A stretch of 35,117 nucleotides of DNA. It comes from Bacteroidota bacterium. Lineage in GTDB: Bacteria; Bacteroidota; Ignavibacteria; UBA10030; UBA8401. Below, piece after piece: positions 1 through 9,396 of this stretch; the first letter of the stretch is position 1; each line of letters starts with the position of its first letter. The notes under the pieces are model-generated. The model was not told where the DNA came from. It did no database searches and saw only the letters and a program-made list of their open reading frames with translations. The DNA lies in contig JAJYOI010000032.1 in NCBI GenBank assembly GCA_021796275.1, positions 1-35,117 on the forward strand. The letters are read 5' to 3'. The translations under genes and the position numbers were made by a program.

Positions 1-207
1 AGCAGGAAAATTGTAGAATCTGTGAACGTTCCGGTATTTCTTGCCGGGGGATTGAATGCAGGAAATGTGCGCGAAGCAATTAAACTTGTTCGTCCCTACG
101 GCGTTGACGTGTGCAGCGGCGTGAGGACGAATGGGAAACTGGATGTGGTTAAACTGAAAAGATTTTTTGACGCGGTGCATGAACAAAAAGCCTTGTCAAG
201 GATTTAA
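1..207 (+). CDS. trpF: Phosphoribosylanthranilate isomerase, C-terminal part
   Basis: This is the last 68 codons of a gene that begins before the window. Known role of the family: isomerisation of phosphoribosylanthranilate in tryptophan biosynthesis, in the cytoplasm, on a TIM barrel. Seen here are the last barrel strands: [11 protein letters not shown] (phosphate-binding Gly-Gly-Leu-Asn loop) followed by [12 protein letters not shown], the typical C-terminal PRAI signature, with Cys where Ser is common. The TAA stop at 205-207 lies in the loop of a terminator hairpin. Other trp genes would be expected upstream, outside the window. Confidence 0.88.
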   Translation, partial: SRKIVESVNVPVFLAGGLNAGNVREAIKLVRPYGVDVCSGVRTNGKLDVVKLKRFFDAVHEQKALSRI

Positions 208-223
208 CCCTTGACAAGGCTTT
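187..223. terminator. Bidirectional intrinsic terminator
   Basis: A perfect 15-bp inverted repeat (187-201 with 209-223) surrounds a 7-nt loop. The stem is flanked by A on the left and T on the right, so it can end transcripts on both strands. It serves trpF on the plus strand and the slipin gene, which ends at 232, on the minus strand. The trpF stop codon sits in the loop. Confidence 0.85.
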
Positions 224-231
224 ATACTTTT

Positions 232-996
232 CTACTTCTTTCCTTTCGCACCATTCAAAAACGGCGTCAGTAAATCAATCGGGACGGGAAAGATGGTCGT
301 TGAGTTATTTTCCGAGGCGATCTCTGTGAGCGTTTGCAGATAGCGCAGTTGAAGCGCAATCGGATTTCGCTCGATGACCTGCGCGGCGTCAGCCAATTTC
401 TGGCTCGCTTGAAATTCGCCTTCTGCATGAACGACTTTTGCGCGGCGTTCGCGTTCTGCTTCCGCCTGCTTCGCCATTGCGCGCTGCATTTCCGGCGGAA
501 GATCAATCTGTTTTACTTCAACATTGGCAATTTTAATTCCCCACGGTTCAGTGTGCTGGTCAATAATTTCTTGCAACTGATGGTTGATCTTATCGCGCTG
601 ACCGAGCAAATCATCTAACTCAAACTGTCCGAGAATGCTTCGCAGTGTTGTTTGGGCAAGCTGCGATGTGGCGTAGATGTAATTTTCCACGCTCACAATT
701 GCTTTGTCCGGCTGCACGACACGGAAATAGACAACGGCATTCACTTTAATCGAAACGTTGTCTTTGGTAATAACATCCTGCGGCGGGACATCGAGCACAA
801 CTGTCCGCAAGCTGACTTTCACCATGCGGTCAACAATGGGAATGAGAAAAATAATTCCCGGGCCCTTCGTAGCGATGAGCCTGCCGAGACGAAAAATGAC
901 GCCGCGCTCGTATTCCGATAAAATTTTGATGGCGTTGCTGAGAAGGAAAACAACAAAGAAAATGAGAACGACTAAAACAAGAACTGCTGATTGCAT
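232..996 (-). CDS. Slipin / SPFH-band 7 membrane protein
   Basis: 254 residues, about the usual size of a prokaryotic stomatin (slipin). One N-terminal membrane segment (about residues 3-25) is followed by [12 protein letters not shown], the start of the SPFH domain, then a coiled-coil region rich in Ala/Glu/Arg ([17 protein letters not shown]). The family forms oligomeric rings that scaffold membrane domains and is a substrate or partner of NfeD proteases. The start is fixed by a strong AAAGGAG ribosome-binding site six bases upstream (1003-1009). It lies 30 bp downstream of the NfeD gene on the same strand, the classic paired arrangement. Physiological role here is inferred only. Confidence 0.9.
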   Translation of the reverse strand: MQSAVLVLVVLIFFVVFLLSNAIKILSEYERGVIFRLGRLIATKGPGIIFLIPIVDRMVKVSLRTVVLDVPPQDVITKDNVSIKVNAVVYFRVVQPDKAIVSVENYIYATSQLAQTTLRSILGQFELDDLLGQRDKINHQLQEIIDQHTEPWGIKIANVEVKQIDLPPEMQRAMAKQAEAERERRAKVVHAEGEFQASQKLADAAQVIERNPIALQLRYLQTLTEIASENNSTTIFPVPIDLLTPFLNGAKGKK

Positions 997-1026
997 GTGA
1001 TGCTCCTTTCTTGAGAGTATGATGTT

Positions 1027-2334
1027 TTAAGGTGACTTTTTGCGAACTTTGAGGTGGAGTCCTGTTATCTCGGCGACGATGATCGGTGTATTCTTCGGAA
1101 GAATTCCGTCGAGACTTTCTGCGCTCCAGATTTCACCGTACACCTTTACTTGTCCGTGCGGAGAAAGATTCGTAATCGTTACGCCGCTTTCACCGACAAT
1201 TCCTTCGGCACCGGTTGTCGGTTTGCGGCGTTGGGCGCGAAGGCCGGCTCCGATAGCGAAAATGAAAAATGCCGCCGTGAACAACACTGTCGGGATAATG
1301 ACCGCAAGCGAAATTCCTGCGAAAGCGAACCACGCTTCGGTGTTGATGAGCATGATTGAGCCGAGAAACAGCGACACAATACCTCCGATCGTCAAAATTC
1401 CATGGCTTGTTATTTTGATTTCTAAAACGAAAAGAACAATTCCCAAAATGATCAATGCCAAACCCGCGTAATTGATGGGAAGCGTGCGAAGAGTGTACAG
1501 CGCAATCAGAAGCGAAATTGCACCGATGACGCCGGGGAAAATTGAACCGGGGTTATACAATTCAAACAGCAAACCGTAAATGCCGAGCATCATAAAAATA
1601 TAGGCAACGTTTGGATCGCTCATCGTATCGAGAATCTTGTATTGCCAGCTCATTGTATGGGATTCAACAACGGCGTTTTTTGTTTCCAGCGTCACCGTAT
1701 CCTGACTTGTGACGACGCGCCGCCCGTTCAGCGAATCGAGGAGTGCGGCTTGATCTTTCGCAATGAAATCGATGACGTGTTCGGCAAGCGCTTCGGTTTC
1801 GGTGATGGAAATACTTTTGCGGACAGCTTCTTCCGCCCACTTCATATTACGATTTCTTTTTTCAGAGATTGTACGAATGAATGCGGCGGCATCGTTTGTT
1901 ACTTTTTCGGTCATGATGGAATCCATGCCGCCTTGTAAGCTTACCGGGTGTGCCGCGCCGATGTTCGTGCCCGGCGCCATCACCGCAATGTTCGACGCAA
2001 GCGCAATGAATACTCCCGCCGATGCGCATTGCGATCCCGCCGGAGAAACATACACAACGACCGGAAGTTTCGACGTCAGAAAGTCGGTCACGATGGCGCG
2101 CGTCGCTGTTAATAATCCACCCGGCGTGTTGATGTGGACGAGAATCAGTTGTGCGTTCTGTTCTTCTGCTTGTTTCATTCCCTCGTGTATATAATCGGAG
2201 GTTGCGGGATTAATCGAGCCGTCAATTGTTAATTCGTACACAAGATGGGACGTGGCGCCAGAGGCAGCATTGCTTCCGGCATACGTCTGCAATGTTGGAA
2301 AGGTGAGGAGCAAGATGAGACCGAGCATTTTCAT
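1027..2334 (-). CDS. NfeD-family membrane serine protease (ClpP-like, long form)
   Basis: 435 residues from the ATG chosen at 2334, which gives a clean signal peptide. An upstream in-frame TTG at 2406 adds 24 residues that look non-functional. Domains: signal (1-20), ClpP-like protease (about 30-220), four to five membrane helices (about 240-365), and a C-terminal OB-fold NfeD domain (about 375-435). By comparison with the archaeal homologue PH1510, Ser105 in the CASAG motif and Lys144 in EKVTND should form the Ser-Lys dyad. HINTPGG resembles the oxyanion-region motif of this family. It is the first gene of a two-gene unit with the slipin, which such proteases are known to cleave. Confidence 0.9.
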   Translation of the reverse strand: MKMLGLILLLTFPTLQTYAGSNAASGATSHLVYELTIDGSINPATSDYIHEGMKQAEEQNAQLILVHINTPGGLLTATRAIVTDFLTSKLPVVVYVSPAGSQCASAGVFIALASNIAVMAPGTNIGAAHPVSLQGGMDSIMTEKVTNDAAAFIRTISEKRNRNMKWAEEAVRKSISITETEALAEHVIDFIAKDQAALLDSLNGRRVVTSQDTVTLETKNAVVESHTMSWQYKILDTMSDPNVAYIFMMLGIYGLLFELYNPGSIFPGVIGAISLLIALYTLRTLPINYAGLALIILGIVLFVLEIKITSHGILTIGGIVSLFLGSIMLINTEAWFAFAGISLAVIIPTVLFTAAFFIFAIGAGLRAQRRKPTTGAEGIVGESGVTITNLSPHGQVKVYGEIWSAESLDGILPKNTPIIVAEITGLHLKVRKKSP

Positions 2335-2413
2335 AAGGTGAGCATAGTGGTTGAGAATTGATTTGGTTACCGATGCAAAGGTAAGAAACGATTGAAGAGA
2401 AAGCAAGAAGCGG

Positions 2414-2442
2414 TTGAAAATCGGGCATTCATTCTTTATATT
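2414..2442 (+). promoter_or_regulatory. Possible sigma70-like promoter for the YpdA-type gene
   Basis: TTGAAA at 2414 and TATATT at 2437 are separated by exactly 17 bp, each one base off consensus. Predicted transcription would start near 2449, leaving only about 7 nt before the ATG at 2456 and cutting into the GAGGA ribosome-binding site (2446-2450). It would therefore give a nearly leaderless message, which lowers confidence. Confidence 0.4.
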
Positions 2443-2455
2443 TTTGAGGAAAAAT

Positions 2456-3427
2456 ATGATTTTCGATTTGATTATTATCGGCGCTGGACCCGCCGGTCTT
2501 TCTACAGCAATTGAAGCGCAGAAAGCAGGGCTTCATTCAATTCTCCTTGAAAAGGGAAGTATCGTCAATTCAATTCAGCACTTTCCGGCGGAGATGTCAT
2601 TTTTTTCGACTCCGGAATTGCTGGAGATCGGAGGGCTTCCGTTCACTTCGTCTGCGATGCGCCCAACGCGGGCTGAAGGATTGGAATATTACATGCGCGT
2701 TGCTGATTTCTATAAACTCCAGTTGAATTTATTTGAAACAGTGGTTTCAGTTTGCAAGCAAGAAAACATTTTTCGCGTTCAGACAAATAAGTCAGACTAT
2801 CAATCGAAAGCAGTTGTTGTGGCGACGGGATATTACGATAATCCGAACATGCTGGGAATTCCGGGCGAGAATCTTTCTAAAGTTTCGCATTATTACGACG
2901 AGCCGTTCACATTCTATCAGCAGAATGTTGCCGTGATTGGCGGAAAAAATTCTGCCGCGATTGCCGCGCTGGAATTGTTCCGGCACGGGGCAGAGGTAAC
3001 GCTCATTCACCGAAAAGAAAAGCTAAGCGACGGTATCAAATATTGGATTTTGCCGGACATTGAAAATCGCATCAAAGAAGGTTCAGTCAAAGCATATTTT
3101 TCAACGAAGGTGTGTGAGATTCGGGAAAAAGAATTGCTGTTAGAAAATGATGGAGGCGAGCGCCTTACCATTCCCAACGATTTTGTTTTCGCTTTGACTG
3201 GCTACCATCCCAACATGGATTTTCTTCGAAGCATGGGAGTCGAAGTGAATTCAGAAACCGTTGAGCCGAAGTGCGATCCGAATACTTTTGAAACGAATGT
3301 TGCGGGGCTTTACGTTGCCGGTTCGGTTGTTGCCGGAAAGAACAATAATAAAATCTTCATCGAAAACGGGCGGTTGCACGGGAAAGCAATTGTTGCCTCT
3401 ATTCTCAAATTGAAAATGGCGCCATAG
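2456..3427 (+). CDS. ypdA: YpdA-type FAD/NAD(P)-dependent oxidoreductase (putative bacillithiol disulfide reductase)
   Basis: 323 residues from the ATG at 2456, preceded by GAGGA. A longer frame from TTG 2414 would disrupt the N-terminal FAD fold. The N-terminus carries the Rossmann FAD motif GAGPAGLSTAIEAQKAG. A second dinucleotide-binding site (VIGGKNSAAIAALEL, about 160-175) binds NAD(P)H, and ALTGYHPN plus GLYVAGSV close the FAD site. There is no CxxC redox motif as in thioredoxin reductase, which fits YpdA, the flavoprotein that reduces oxidised bacillithiol in Firmicutes. The length and the FPAEMSFFSTPELLEIGG segment also fit. No bacillithiol synthesis gene is in the window, so the thiol substrate is inferred. 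Confidence 0.8.
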   Translation: MIFDLIIIGAGPAGLSTAIEAQKAGLHSILLEKGSIVNSIQHFPAEMSFFSTPELLEIGGLPFTSSAMRPTRAEGLEYYMRVADFYKLQLNLFETVVSVCKQENIFRVQTNKSDYQSKAVVVATGYYDNPNMLGIPGENLSKVSHYYDEPFTFYQQNVAVIGGKNSAAIAALELFRHGAEVTLIHRKEKLSDGIKYWILPDIENRIKEGSVKAYFSTKVCEIREKELLLENDGGERLTIPNDFVFALTGYHPNMDFLRSMGVEVNSETVEPKCDPNTFETNVAGLYVAGSVVAGKNNNKIFIENGRLHGKAIVASILKLKMAP

Positions 3428-3458
3428 GCGACAAAGCAATGATGGCGCTAGAATTTCG

Positions 3459-4948
<1,490 letters not shown>

Positions 4949-4972
4949 TTTTTTCCACCTGGTACTTTCAAT

Positions 4973-5377
4973 ATGGCAGACAAACATTTCTTACTCGATA
5001 TTGTTACGCCGACGAAAACCGTTTTTTCAGGAATGGTCGGAAGTTTTTCTGCGCCGGGATTAGCGGGAAGTTTTCAGGTGTTGTTCAACCATGCACCATT
5101 GCTTGCGGCAATCGGCATCGGTGAAGTGAAAATTCTTGATGCGGCGGGAAAGGAAGAGCATTACGCAACCAGCGGCGGTTTTGCTGAAGTCAATGCTAAT
5201 AAAGTTATTCTGCTTGCTGAAACTGCAGAACGTTCTGACGATATTGATGTGAAGCGCGCAGAAGAGGCGAAGCAACGCGCGTTGGAACGTCTTGCACAAG
5301 AAGAAGAGAAGGATGAACAGCGTGCCCGTGCGGCACTCGCACGTGCCATCAACCGGCTTAAAGTTGCGGGAACGTGA
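4973..5377 (+). CDS. atpC: F1 ATP synthase epsilon subunit
   Basis: 134 residues. It is the central-stalk subunit that couples rotation and can inhibit ATP hydrolysis. The N-terminal beta-sandwich is recognisable (LDIVTPTKTVFSG, then GSFQVLFNHAPLLAAIGIGEV, the usual epsilon motif), followed by the two-helix C-terminal domain (about 85-134), very rich in Ala, Arg and Glu. It follows atpD by 24 bp with no obvious ribosome-binding site and probably depends on the atpD transcript. No terminator was seen after it. Confidence 0.95.
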   Translation: MADKHFLLDIVTPTKTVFSGMVGSFSAPGLAGSFQVLFNHAPLLAAIGIGEVKILDAAGKEEHYATSGGFAEVNANKVILLAETAERSDDIDVKRAEEAKQRALERLAQEEEKDEQRARAALARAINRLKVAGT

Positions 5378-5385
5378 GTAGTTCA

Positions 5386-5526
5386 GAAGGTAAATATCCG
5401 AGATTAGAAAATCAGAAGTTGAGAAATTCTGAATCTTGAATCCTGCATCCTGAATTTTCCATCATTCACCTTCCATTTTTCATCTCAAACCTCGAATCTC
5501 AGCTCTTGGGCTTCAAACCTCAAAAT
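5386..5526. repeat. Low-complexity short-word repeat region
   Basis: The first half of the 301-bp gap between atpC and alr is made of recurring short words such as GAATC, TTGAATCCTG, CATCCTGAAT and CTCAAACCTCGAATCTCAG, with strong pyrimidine bias after 5450. No plausible coding frame or structured RNA was seen. It looks like degenerate intergenic repeat material. Confidence 0.45.
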
Positions 5527-5536
5527 TCATTCGGGA

Positions 5537-5565
5537 TTGATTCTTCTTTTGCAAAGGCGTATATT
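5537..5565 (+). promoter_or_regulatory. Probable promoter of alr
   Basis: TTGATT (5537) and TATATT (5560) are separated by 17 bp. It is the best promoter-like pair in the atpC-alr gap and would give a leader of about 107 nt containing the hairpin cluster at 5620-5664. Confidence 0.5.
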
Positions 5566-5619
5566 TTCACCACACCGCACGTCGCCGGAGTGGTTTTCAA
5601 CTTTTTCCACTCGGCCACA

Positions 5620-5664
5620 GGCTGACTTGTCAGCCATCTTTTTGGCTGATCAGCCTTCGGCTGA
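5620..5664. repeat. Cluster of GGCTGA/TCAGCC palindromes in the alr leader
   Basis: Three palindromic units stand side by side. A GGCTGAC/GTCAGCC hairpin (5620-5635) is followed by the perfect 12-bp palindrome GGCTGATCAGCC (5644-5655) and TCAGCC-TTC-GGCTGA (5650-5664). The last two overlap, so only one can form at a time. The cluster ends 14 bp before the alr start codon. Its last word, GCCTTCGGCTGA, recurs at 8868 inside rlpA, suggesting a dispersed repeat family. Confidence 0.6.
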
Positions 5665-5678
5665 AATTCTTTGACTGA

Positions 5679-6830
5679 ATGAGACCAACACGAGCACTCA
5701 TTAATCTTAGCGCAATTCGATACAATCTCAGGCAAGTTCGGCAGCAAGTAGGACGTTCAACTGCTGTGATGGCAGTGATTAAAGCGAATGCGTACGGACA
5801 TGGAATGATTCCTGTGGCTCAATCAATTCTCAAACATCATCTCGCAGAATATTTTGGCGTTGCGATTGTCGAGGAAGGCATCACGCTTCGCAAAAATAAT
5901 ATCAAGACTCCAACGTTGGTATTCACCGCGCCGAACGATGACCAGCTTGCCGAGTATGTCCGATATAATCTTGAGCCGACGATTTGTTCTATTAAAACTG
6001 CTCGGAGATTGAACCAAATTGCGGCGTCGCACGGCAAAACTGCCGCTGTCCATATCAAAGTTGATACTGGTATGGGCAGAATTGGTGTGAATGTTAACGA
6101 AGCTGTCGAATTTGTAGGGCAAGTCCGCCGCTTGAAAAATATTTTTGTGCAGGGAATCTACACACATTTTGCAACATCCGATGAATGGAATTTATCGTTT
6201 GCGCAGAAACAATTGCGGGCGTTTCATGGCCTTTTGCAGGCGATCGCTGTGCGCGGTATTGAGATTCCGTTGAAGCACTGCGCGAACAGCGGCGCTATTC
6301 TTCAGATGAAAAATTCGTATTTTGATATGGTGCGTCCGGGAATTATGATGTACGGTTATTATCCGTCGCACGAAACGCGAACGACGCTTCCGTTGAAACC
6401 GGTAATGTCAATCCAATCGAAAATTGGATTTCTGAAATCTGTAAAAAAAGGAACGAGCATCAGCTACGGCAGAAAATATTCAGCGCCGCGCGAGACATTC
6501 ATCGCTTCCGTTGCCGCTGGCTATGCCGATGGCATCAGCAGGCGATTGACAAATGAGCGCCAAGGGCGCCATGGCGTACAGCGCCACAAAGCGTCGGCGT
6601 TGATCAACGGAAAAAGATTTCCGATTGTCGGGACAATTTGCATGGACCAATTGATGATTGATCTTGGACCGAAATCGCCGCATAAAGTCGGCGATGATGT
6701 TGTGTTCATGGGAAAAGATAAAGGGCAGGAAATTTCAGCATGGGAAATTTCGGACGCTCTGGGAACGATTCCGTACGAAATATGCTGTGCAATTTCCGAA
6801 CGAGTACCGCGAGTGTATTTCAATGGATAA
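5679..6830 (+). CDS. alr: Alanine racemase
   Basis: 383 residues, normal length for a PLP-dependent alanine racemase, which makes D-alanine for peptidoglycan in the cytoplasm. The N-terminal TIM barrel has AVIKANAYGHG with PLP lysine Lys35; HIKVDTGMGRIG follows. The C-terminal beta domain carries SYGRKY (catalytic Tyr region), VAAGYADG (PLP phosphate contact) and VGTICMDQLMIDL. The ATG at 5679 has no clear ribosome-binding site. The stop overlaps the start of the next gene by 8 nt. Together with the downstream GDP-mannose gene and RlpA it forms a cell-envelope group. Confidence 0.95.
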   Translation: MRPTRALINLSAIRYNLRQVRQQVGRSTAVMAVIKANAYGHGMIPVAQSILKHHLAEYFGVAIVEEGITLRKNNIKTPTLVFTAPNDDQLAEYVRYNLEPTICSIKTARRLNQIAASHGKTAAVHIKVDTGMGRIGVNVNEAVEFVGQVRRLKNIFVQGIYTHFATSDEWNLSFAQKQLRAFHGLLQAIAVRGIEIPLKHCANSGAILQMKNSYFDMVRPGIMMYGYYPSHETRTTLPLKPVMSIQSKIGFLKSVKKGTSISYGRKYSAPRETFIASVAAGYADGISRRLTNERQGRHGVQRHKASALINGKRFPIVGTICMDQLMIDLGPKSPHKVGDDVVFMGKDKGQEISAWEISDALGTIPYEICCAISERVPRVYFNG

Positions 6831-7650
6831 CAGCGATCAATATGTGCTTCAGGTGCTGCGCCGTACACAGCTCGAGCTGCAGGATAGTCTCATCCCTGCT
6901 CATGCCGAGAAATTTCACCGCGTTCTCGAAAAGTTTGAACAAGCGCCGTCGCTTCGGGATGAAATTCTGCGCCTCCAATCGGTGGAAGGTTTTGTGAAGG
7001 CGGCTCTGACGATACAATGGATTCTCGAACGTGTTGAGCACAGCAACGAAGAATTTTCCACCGAGCAGCTTGATGCAGATGCTTCATTGTTGAATGATAA
7101 ATTTTTCGAAGCATTTTTGAGCGAGCCGTATGGAACAACTGAGCCAATGCAAGCGGAAAAATTGCCGGCTGAAACCGAACCGCAGCCGCGCTCTGCAGCA
7201 CCGTCTCCGCCTCAGCTTTCCGAAACTCCGCCTGTTGCAGTACAGGAAACAAAACCTGCTCCTGCTTTATCTCCGGCGCTGACGGATATTCTTGACCAGA
7301 ATCTCCTGCTTGCGTTTCAGCGCTTTGCGGATATTGTTTCAAAAATGGTTGAGAAAACTCCTTCGGAGCGGAAAAGCATCTTCGCTGTGCTTGGCATGAT
7401 TTCAAAGAGTTCAGTTGAAGTGGCGCGGCAGCAAAATAAGAAAGAAGTGCTTGAATTTTTTCAGTCAGTCATCAAATTTATCACTGCCATTGATGCGGCG
7501 GGTACGACGCAGGATGCACGCGTTGCAGAAATGATGCGCGATGTTGGCGAGCGTTTGAACGCCGCGCTGAAGGAAAAATCCAATGGCGTTGAATTGCTCA
7601 AGAACATCAATGGCATTCTCCAGAATCCGGATGTCATGCTTAAAAAATAG
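6823..7650 (+). CDS. Protein of unknown function, translationally coupled to alr
   Basis: 275 residues from the ATG at 6823; upstream in-frame starts lie inside alr and give an unconvincing N-terminus. I do not recognise the family. There is no signal peptide or membrane segment, so it is probably cytoplasmic. The N-terminal part (1-95) is predicted helical, the middle (about 108-152) is a Pro/Ala/Glu-rich linker, and the C-terminal part (about 155-275) is again helical, with FQRFADIVSKMVEKTPSERKS and a long amphipathic run. The start overlaps the alr stop within ATGGATAA, and the stop is only a few bases before the mannose-1-phosphate guanylyltransferase start, so it belongs to that transcript. 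Role unknown. Confidence 0.75.
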   Translation: MDNSDQYVLQVLRRTQLELQDSLIPAHAEKFHRVLEKFEQAPSLRDEILRLQSVEGFVKAALTIQWILERVEHSNEEFSTEQLDADASLLNDKFFEAFLSEPYGTTEPMQAEKLPAETEPQPRSAAPSPPQLSETPPVAVQETKPAPALSPALTDILDQNLLLAFQRFADIVSKMVEKTPSERKSIFAVLGMISKSSVEVARQQNKKEVLEFFQSVIKFITAIDAAGTTQDARVAEMMRDVGERLNAALKEKSNGVELLKNINGILQNPDVMLKK

Positions 7651-7659
7651 AGGATGCGC

Positions 7660-8757
7660 ATGAAACATCAACCGAATATTTTTGCGGTCATCATGGCGGG
7701 CGGAATCGGTTCTCGGTTTTGGCCCCGCAGCCGGGAAAAATCTCCAAAGCAGCTTCTTGAGATCATCGGCAACGGCACGATGATACAAAATACTGTCCGC
7801 CGCTTAACAGGATTCATTCCGGAGAAGCACATGTTTGTTGTAACAAACAAAGTGCAGAAGAGCGGTGTCATCAAACAGTTGCCGCAGATTCCCGTTGAAA
7901 ATATTATTGTTGAACCGGTTGGACGAAATACCGCGCCGTGTATCGGTTTGGCGGCAATGTTTGTCAATCGTTTGGATCCTGAAGGCGTTATGATCGTTTT
8001 GCCGGCAGATCATATTATTCAGAATGATCAGGAATTTCTTCGCTTGTTGGATGTTGGTGTTCGTGCAGCGTACGAATCGTCGTCGTTGGTGACCATCGGT
8101 ATTAAGCCGGACCGGCCGGAAACAGGATACGGTTACATTCAAATTGACGAAGAGCCGGGCGCGAAAAATCCTTACATTGACCGCGGCGTGTACCGCGTCA
8201 AAACTTTTGCAGAAAAACCGAATCCTCATACTGCGCAGCGCTTTTTGGAAAGTGGAGATTTTTTGTGGAACAGCGGAATGTTCATCTGGCGTGCCGATGT
8301 TATTCTTAATGAGATCAAAAAATCGCTTCCTGAAACAAGTGCACAGTTGATGAGTATCGAGGGGTCGCTGGGCACATCGTTGTTCGAACAAAATCTTGAG
8401 CGTGCATACGGTGTGATTCGCGGTATCTCAATTGATTACGGCGTCATGGAAAAAGCCGAACACGTTTTTGTTCTCAAAGGAGATTTCGGCTGGAACGACG
8501 TCGGTTCGTGGGATGAGGTGACAAGAATTACCGAGCATGACGAACATGGAAATCATTTTGAAGGGAAAGTCATTCCGGTGAATACATCGAACGCGTTTAT
8601 TCATTCAACCGGAAAGCTCATCGCAACAGTCGGAATAGACGATATTATTGTCATTGATACGGACGATGCGCTGCTCATCTGTAAACGCGGCGCCTCACAG
8701 GATGTGAAAGAAATTGTTGATCATCTTCGCCGCAAACAAATGAACGAGTATCTTTGA
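7660..8757 (+). CDS. manC: Mannose-1-phosphate guanylyltransferase
   Basis: 365 residues from the ATG at 7660. That ATG is preferred over 7654 because AGAGG (7649-7653) then sits six bases upstream rather than touching the start. The enzyme makes GDP-mannose from GTP and mannose-1-phosphate for glycan synthesis. Evidence: the nucleotidyltransferase signature AGGIGSRFWPRSREKSPKQ, IVEPVGRNTAPC, LPADHII, the substrate motif FAEKPN and NSGMFIW. The C-terminal left-handed helix is present, but no phosphomannose isomerase domain is attached, so it is the single-function form. It follows the unknown gene directly, and its stop overlaps the rlpA TTG start. Confidence 0.92.
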   Translation: MKHQPNIFAVIMAGGIGSRFWPRSREKSPKQLLEIIGNGTMIQNTVRRLTGFIPEKHMFVVTNKVQKSGVIKQLPQIPVENIIVEPVGRNTAPCIGLAAMFVNRLDPEGVMIVLPADHIIQNDQEFLRLLDVGVRAAYESSSLVTIGIKPDRPETGYGYIQIDEEPGAKNPYIDRGVYRVKTFAEKPNPHTAQRFLESGDFLWNSGMFIWRADVILNEIKKSLPETSAQLMSIEGSLGTSLFEQNLERAYGVIRGISIDYGVMEKAEHVFVLKGDFGWNDVGSWDEVTRITEHDEHGNHFEGKVIPVNTSNAFIHSTGKLIATVGIDDIIVIDTDDALLICKRGASQDVKEIVDHLRRKQMNEYL

Positions 8758-9254
8758 GAGTTCAAAGTCAAAAGTTGAAAGTTCAAAGTTCATGGATAAT
8801 ATACTTTTTTTTGTTTTTTATCGGCGGATGTGTTTCTTCGCCACGGTTTACGGAGAAGAGCCACTCGCCTTCGGCTGAGAGCCTGCCTACCGGACAGGCA
8901 AGCAAGCAAGCGGCTGCTGTCCAGCATGGCAAAGCGCTGCTCACGCTTGAAGGCATTGCGTCATATTACGCAGATGATTTTAACGGCAAGAAAACTGCCA
9001 ACGGCGAAACGTATGACATGAATGGGCTCACGGCGGCGCATCGCTCATTGCCGTTCGGAACAAAAGTACGCGTGACGAATCTCGAAAACGGAAGACAAGT
9101 TGTTGTTCGCATTAATGACCGCGGTCCCTTTCAATTAAGCCGCATTATTGATTTGTCCCTCGGCGCGGCGAAAGAGTTAGACATGATTGCAAAAGGTACA
9201 GCAAAAGTGAAATTGGAAGTGATCGAGTGGGGAGAAAGTCAGTACACGCAGTGA
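8754..9254 (+). CDS. rlpA: RlpA-like lipoprotein (double-psi beta-barrel)
   Basis: 166 residues. RlpA proteins are outer-membrane lipoproteins at division sites, and some cleave denuded glycan strands. The start is a TTG at 8754 overlapping the previous stop (TTGA); an in-frame TTG at 8775 is an alternative, and no in-frame ATG fits. The lipobox FIGGC places the acylated Cys at residue 26. The barrel (about 68-163) has GIASYYADDFNGKKTANGE, LTAAHRSLPFGTKVRV and VVVRINDRGPF. The His and Asp equivalent to the catalytic residues of Pseudomonas RlpA are present, and the SPOR domain is absent. Two oddities: the N-terminus is encoded by a TTCAAAGT-type repeat, and the linker (about 39-55) by a palindromic repeat. 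Confidence 0.85.
   Translation: MRVQSQKLKVQSSWIIYFFLFFIGGCVSSPRFTEKSHSPSAESLPTGQASKQAAAVQHGKALLTLEGIASYYADDFNGKKTANGETYDMNGLTAAHRSLPFGTKVRVTNLENGRQVVVRINDRGPFQLSRIIDLSLGAAKELDMIAKGTAKVKLEVIEWGESQYTQ
8758..8791 (+). repeat. TTCAAAGT-type short tandem repeat overlapping the rlpA start
   Basis: Variants of the word GTTCAAAGT (GTTCAAAGTC, AAAGTTGAAA, GTTCAAAGTT) repeat over 34 bp directly after the manC stop and encode RVQSQKLKVQSS at the lipoprotein N-terminus. This kind of repeat normally sits in intergenic DNA. Confidence 0.5.
8868..8899. repeat. Palindromic REP-like element inside rlpA
   Basis: GCCTTCGGCTGA (8868-8879) is followed by the imperfect palindrome GCCTGCCTACCGGACAGGC (8881-8899). 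It is in frame and translated as part of the linker between the lipobox and the barrel (AESLPTGQA). The first word is shared with the alr leader. Confidence 0.55.
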
Positions 9255-9264
9255 AGAGATGTCT

Positions 9265-9283
9265 GACGGCGTTTTTTGCCGTC
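9265..9283 (+). terminator. Weak hairpin after rlpA, possible terminator
   Basis: A 6-bp GC-rich stem (GACGGC/GCCGTC) lies just downstream of the rlpA stop. Its T-run lies in the loop rather than after the stem, so termination is doubtful on either strand. Confidence 0.25.
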
Positions 9284-9294
9284 TGACAACTGAA

Positions 9295-9322
9295 TTGAAA
9301 CATAACCCGTAGTATTTATAGC
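9295..9322 (+). promoter_or_regulatory. Possible promoter for the T9SS cargo gene
   Basis: TTGAAA (9295) and TATAGC (9317) are 16 bp apart in the 142-bp gap, predicting a leader of about 68 nt before the ATG at 9397. Confidence 0.35.
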
Positions 9323-9396
9323 AGGCGCCCGCAACAACTTCTTCCCGATAAACGTCAGTTGCAGTTACCTGTACAAGCGTAAGAAAGGAAGACATT

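Noticed and set aside
5060-5352. Minus-strand frames over atpC
   Set aside because: They lie wholly within atpC, lack motifs and reflect its codon bias.
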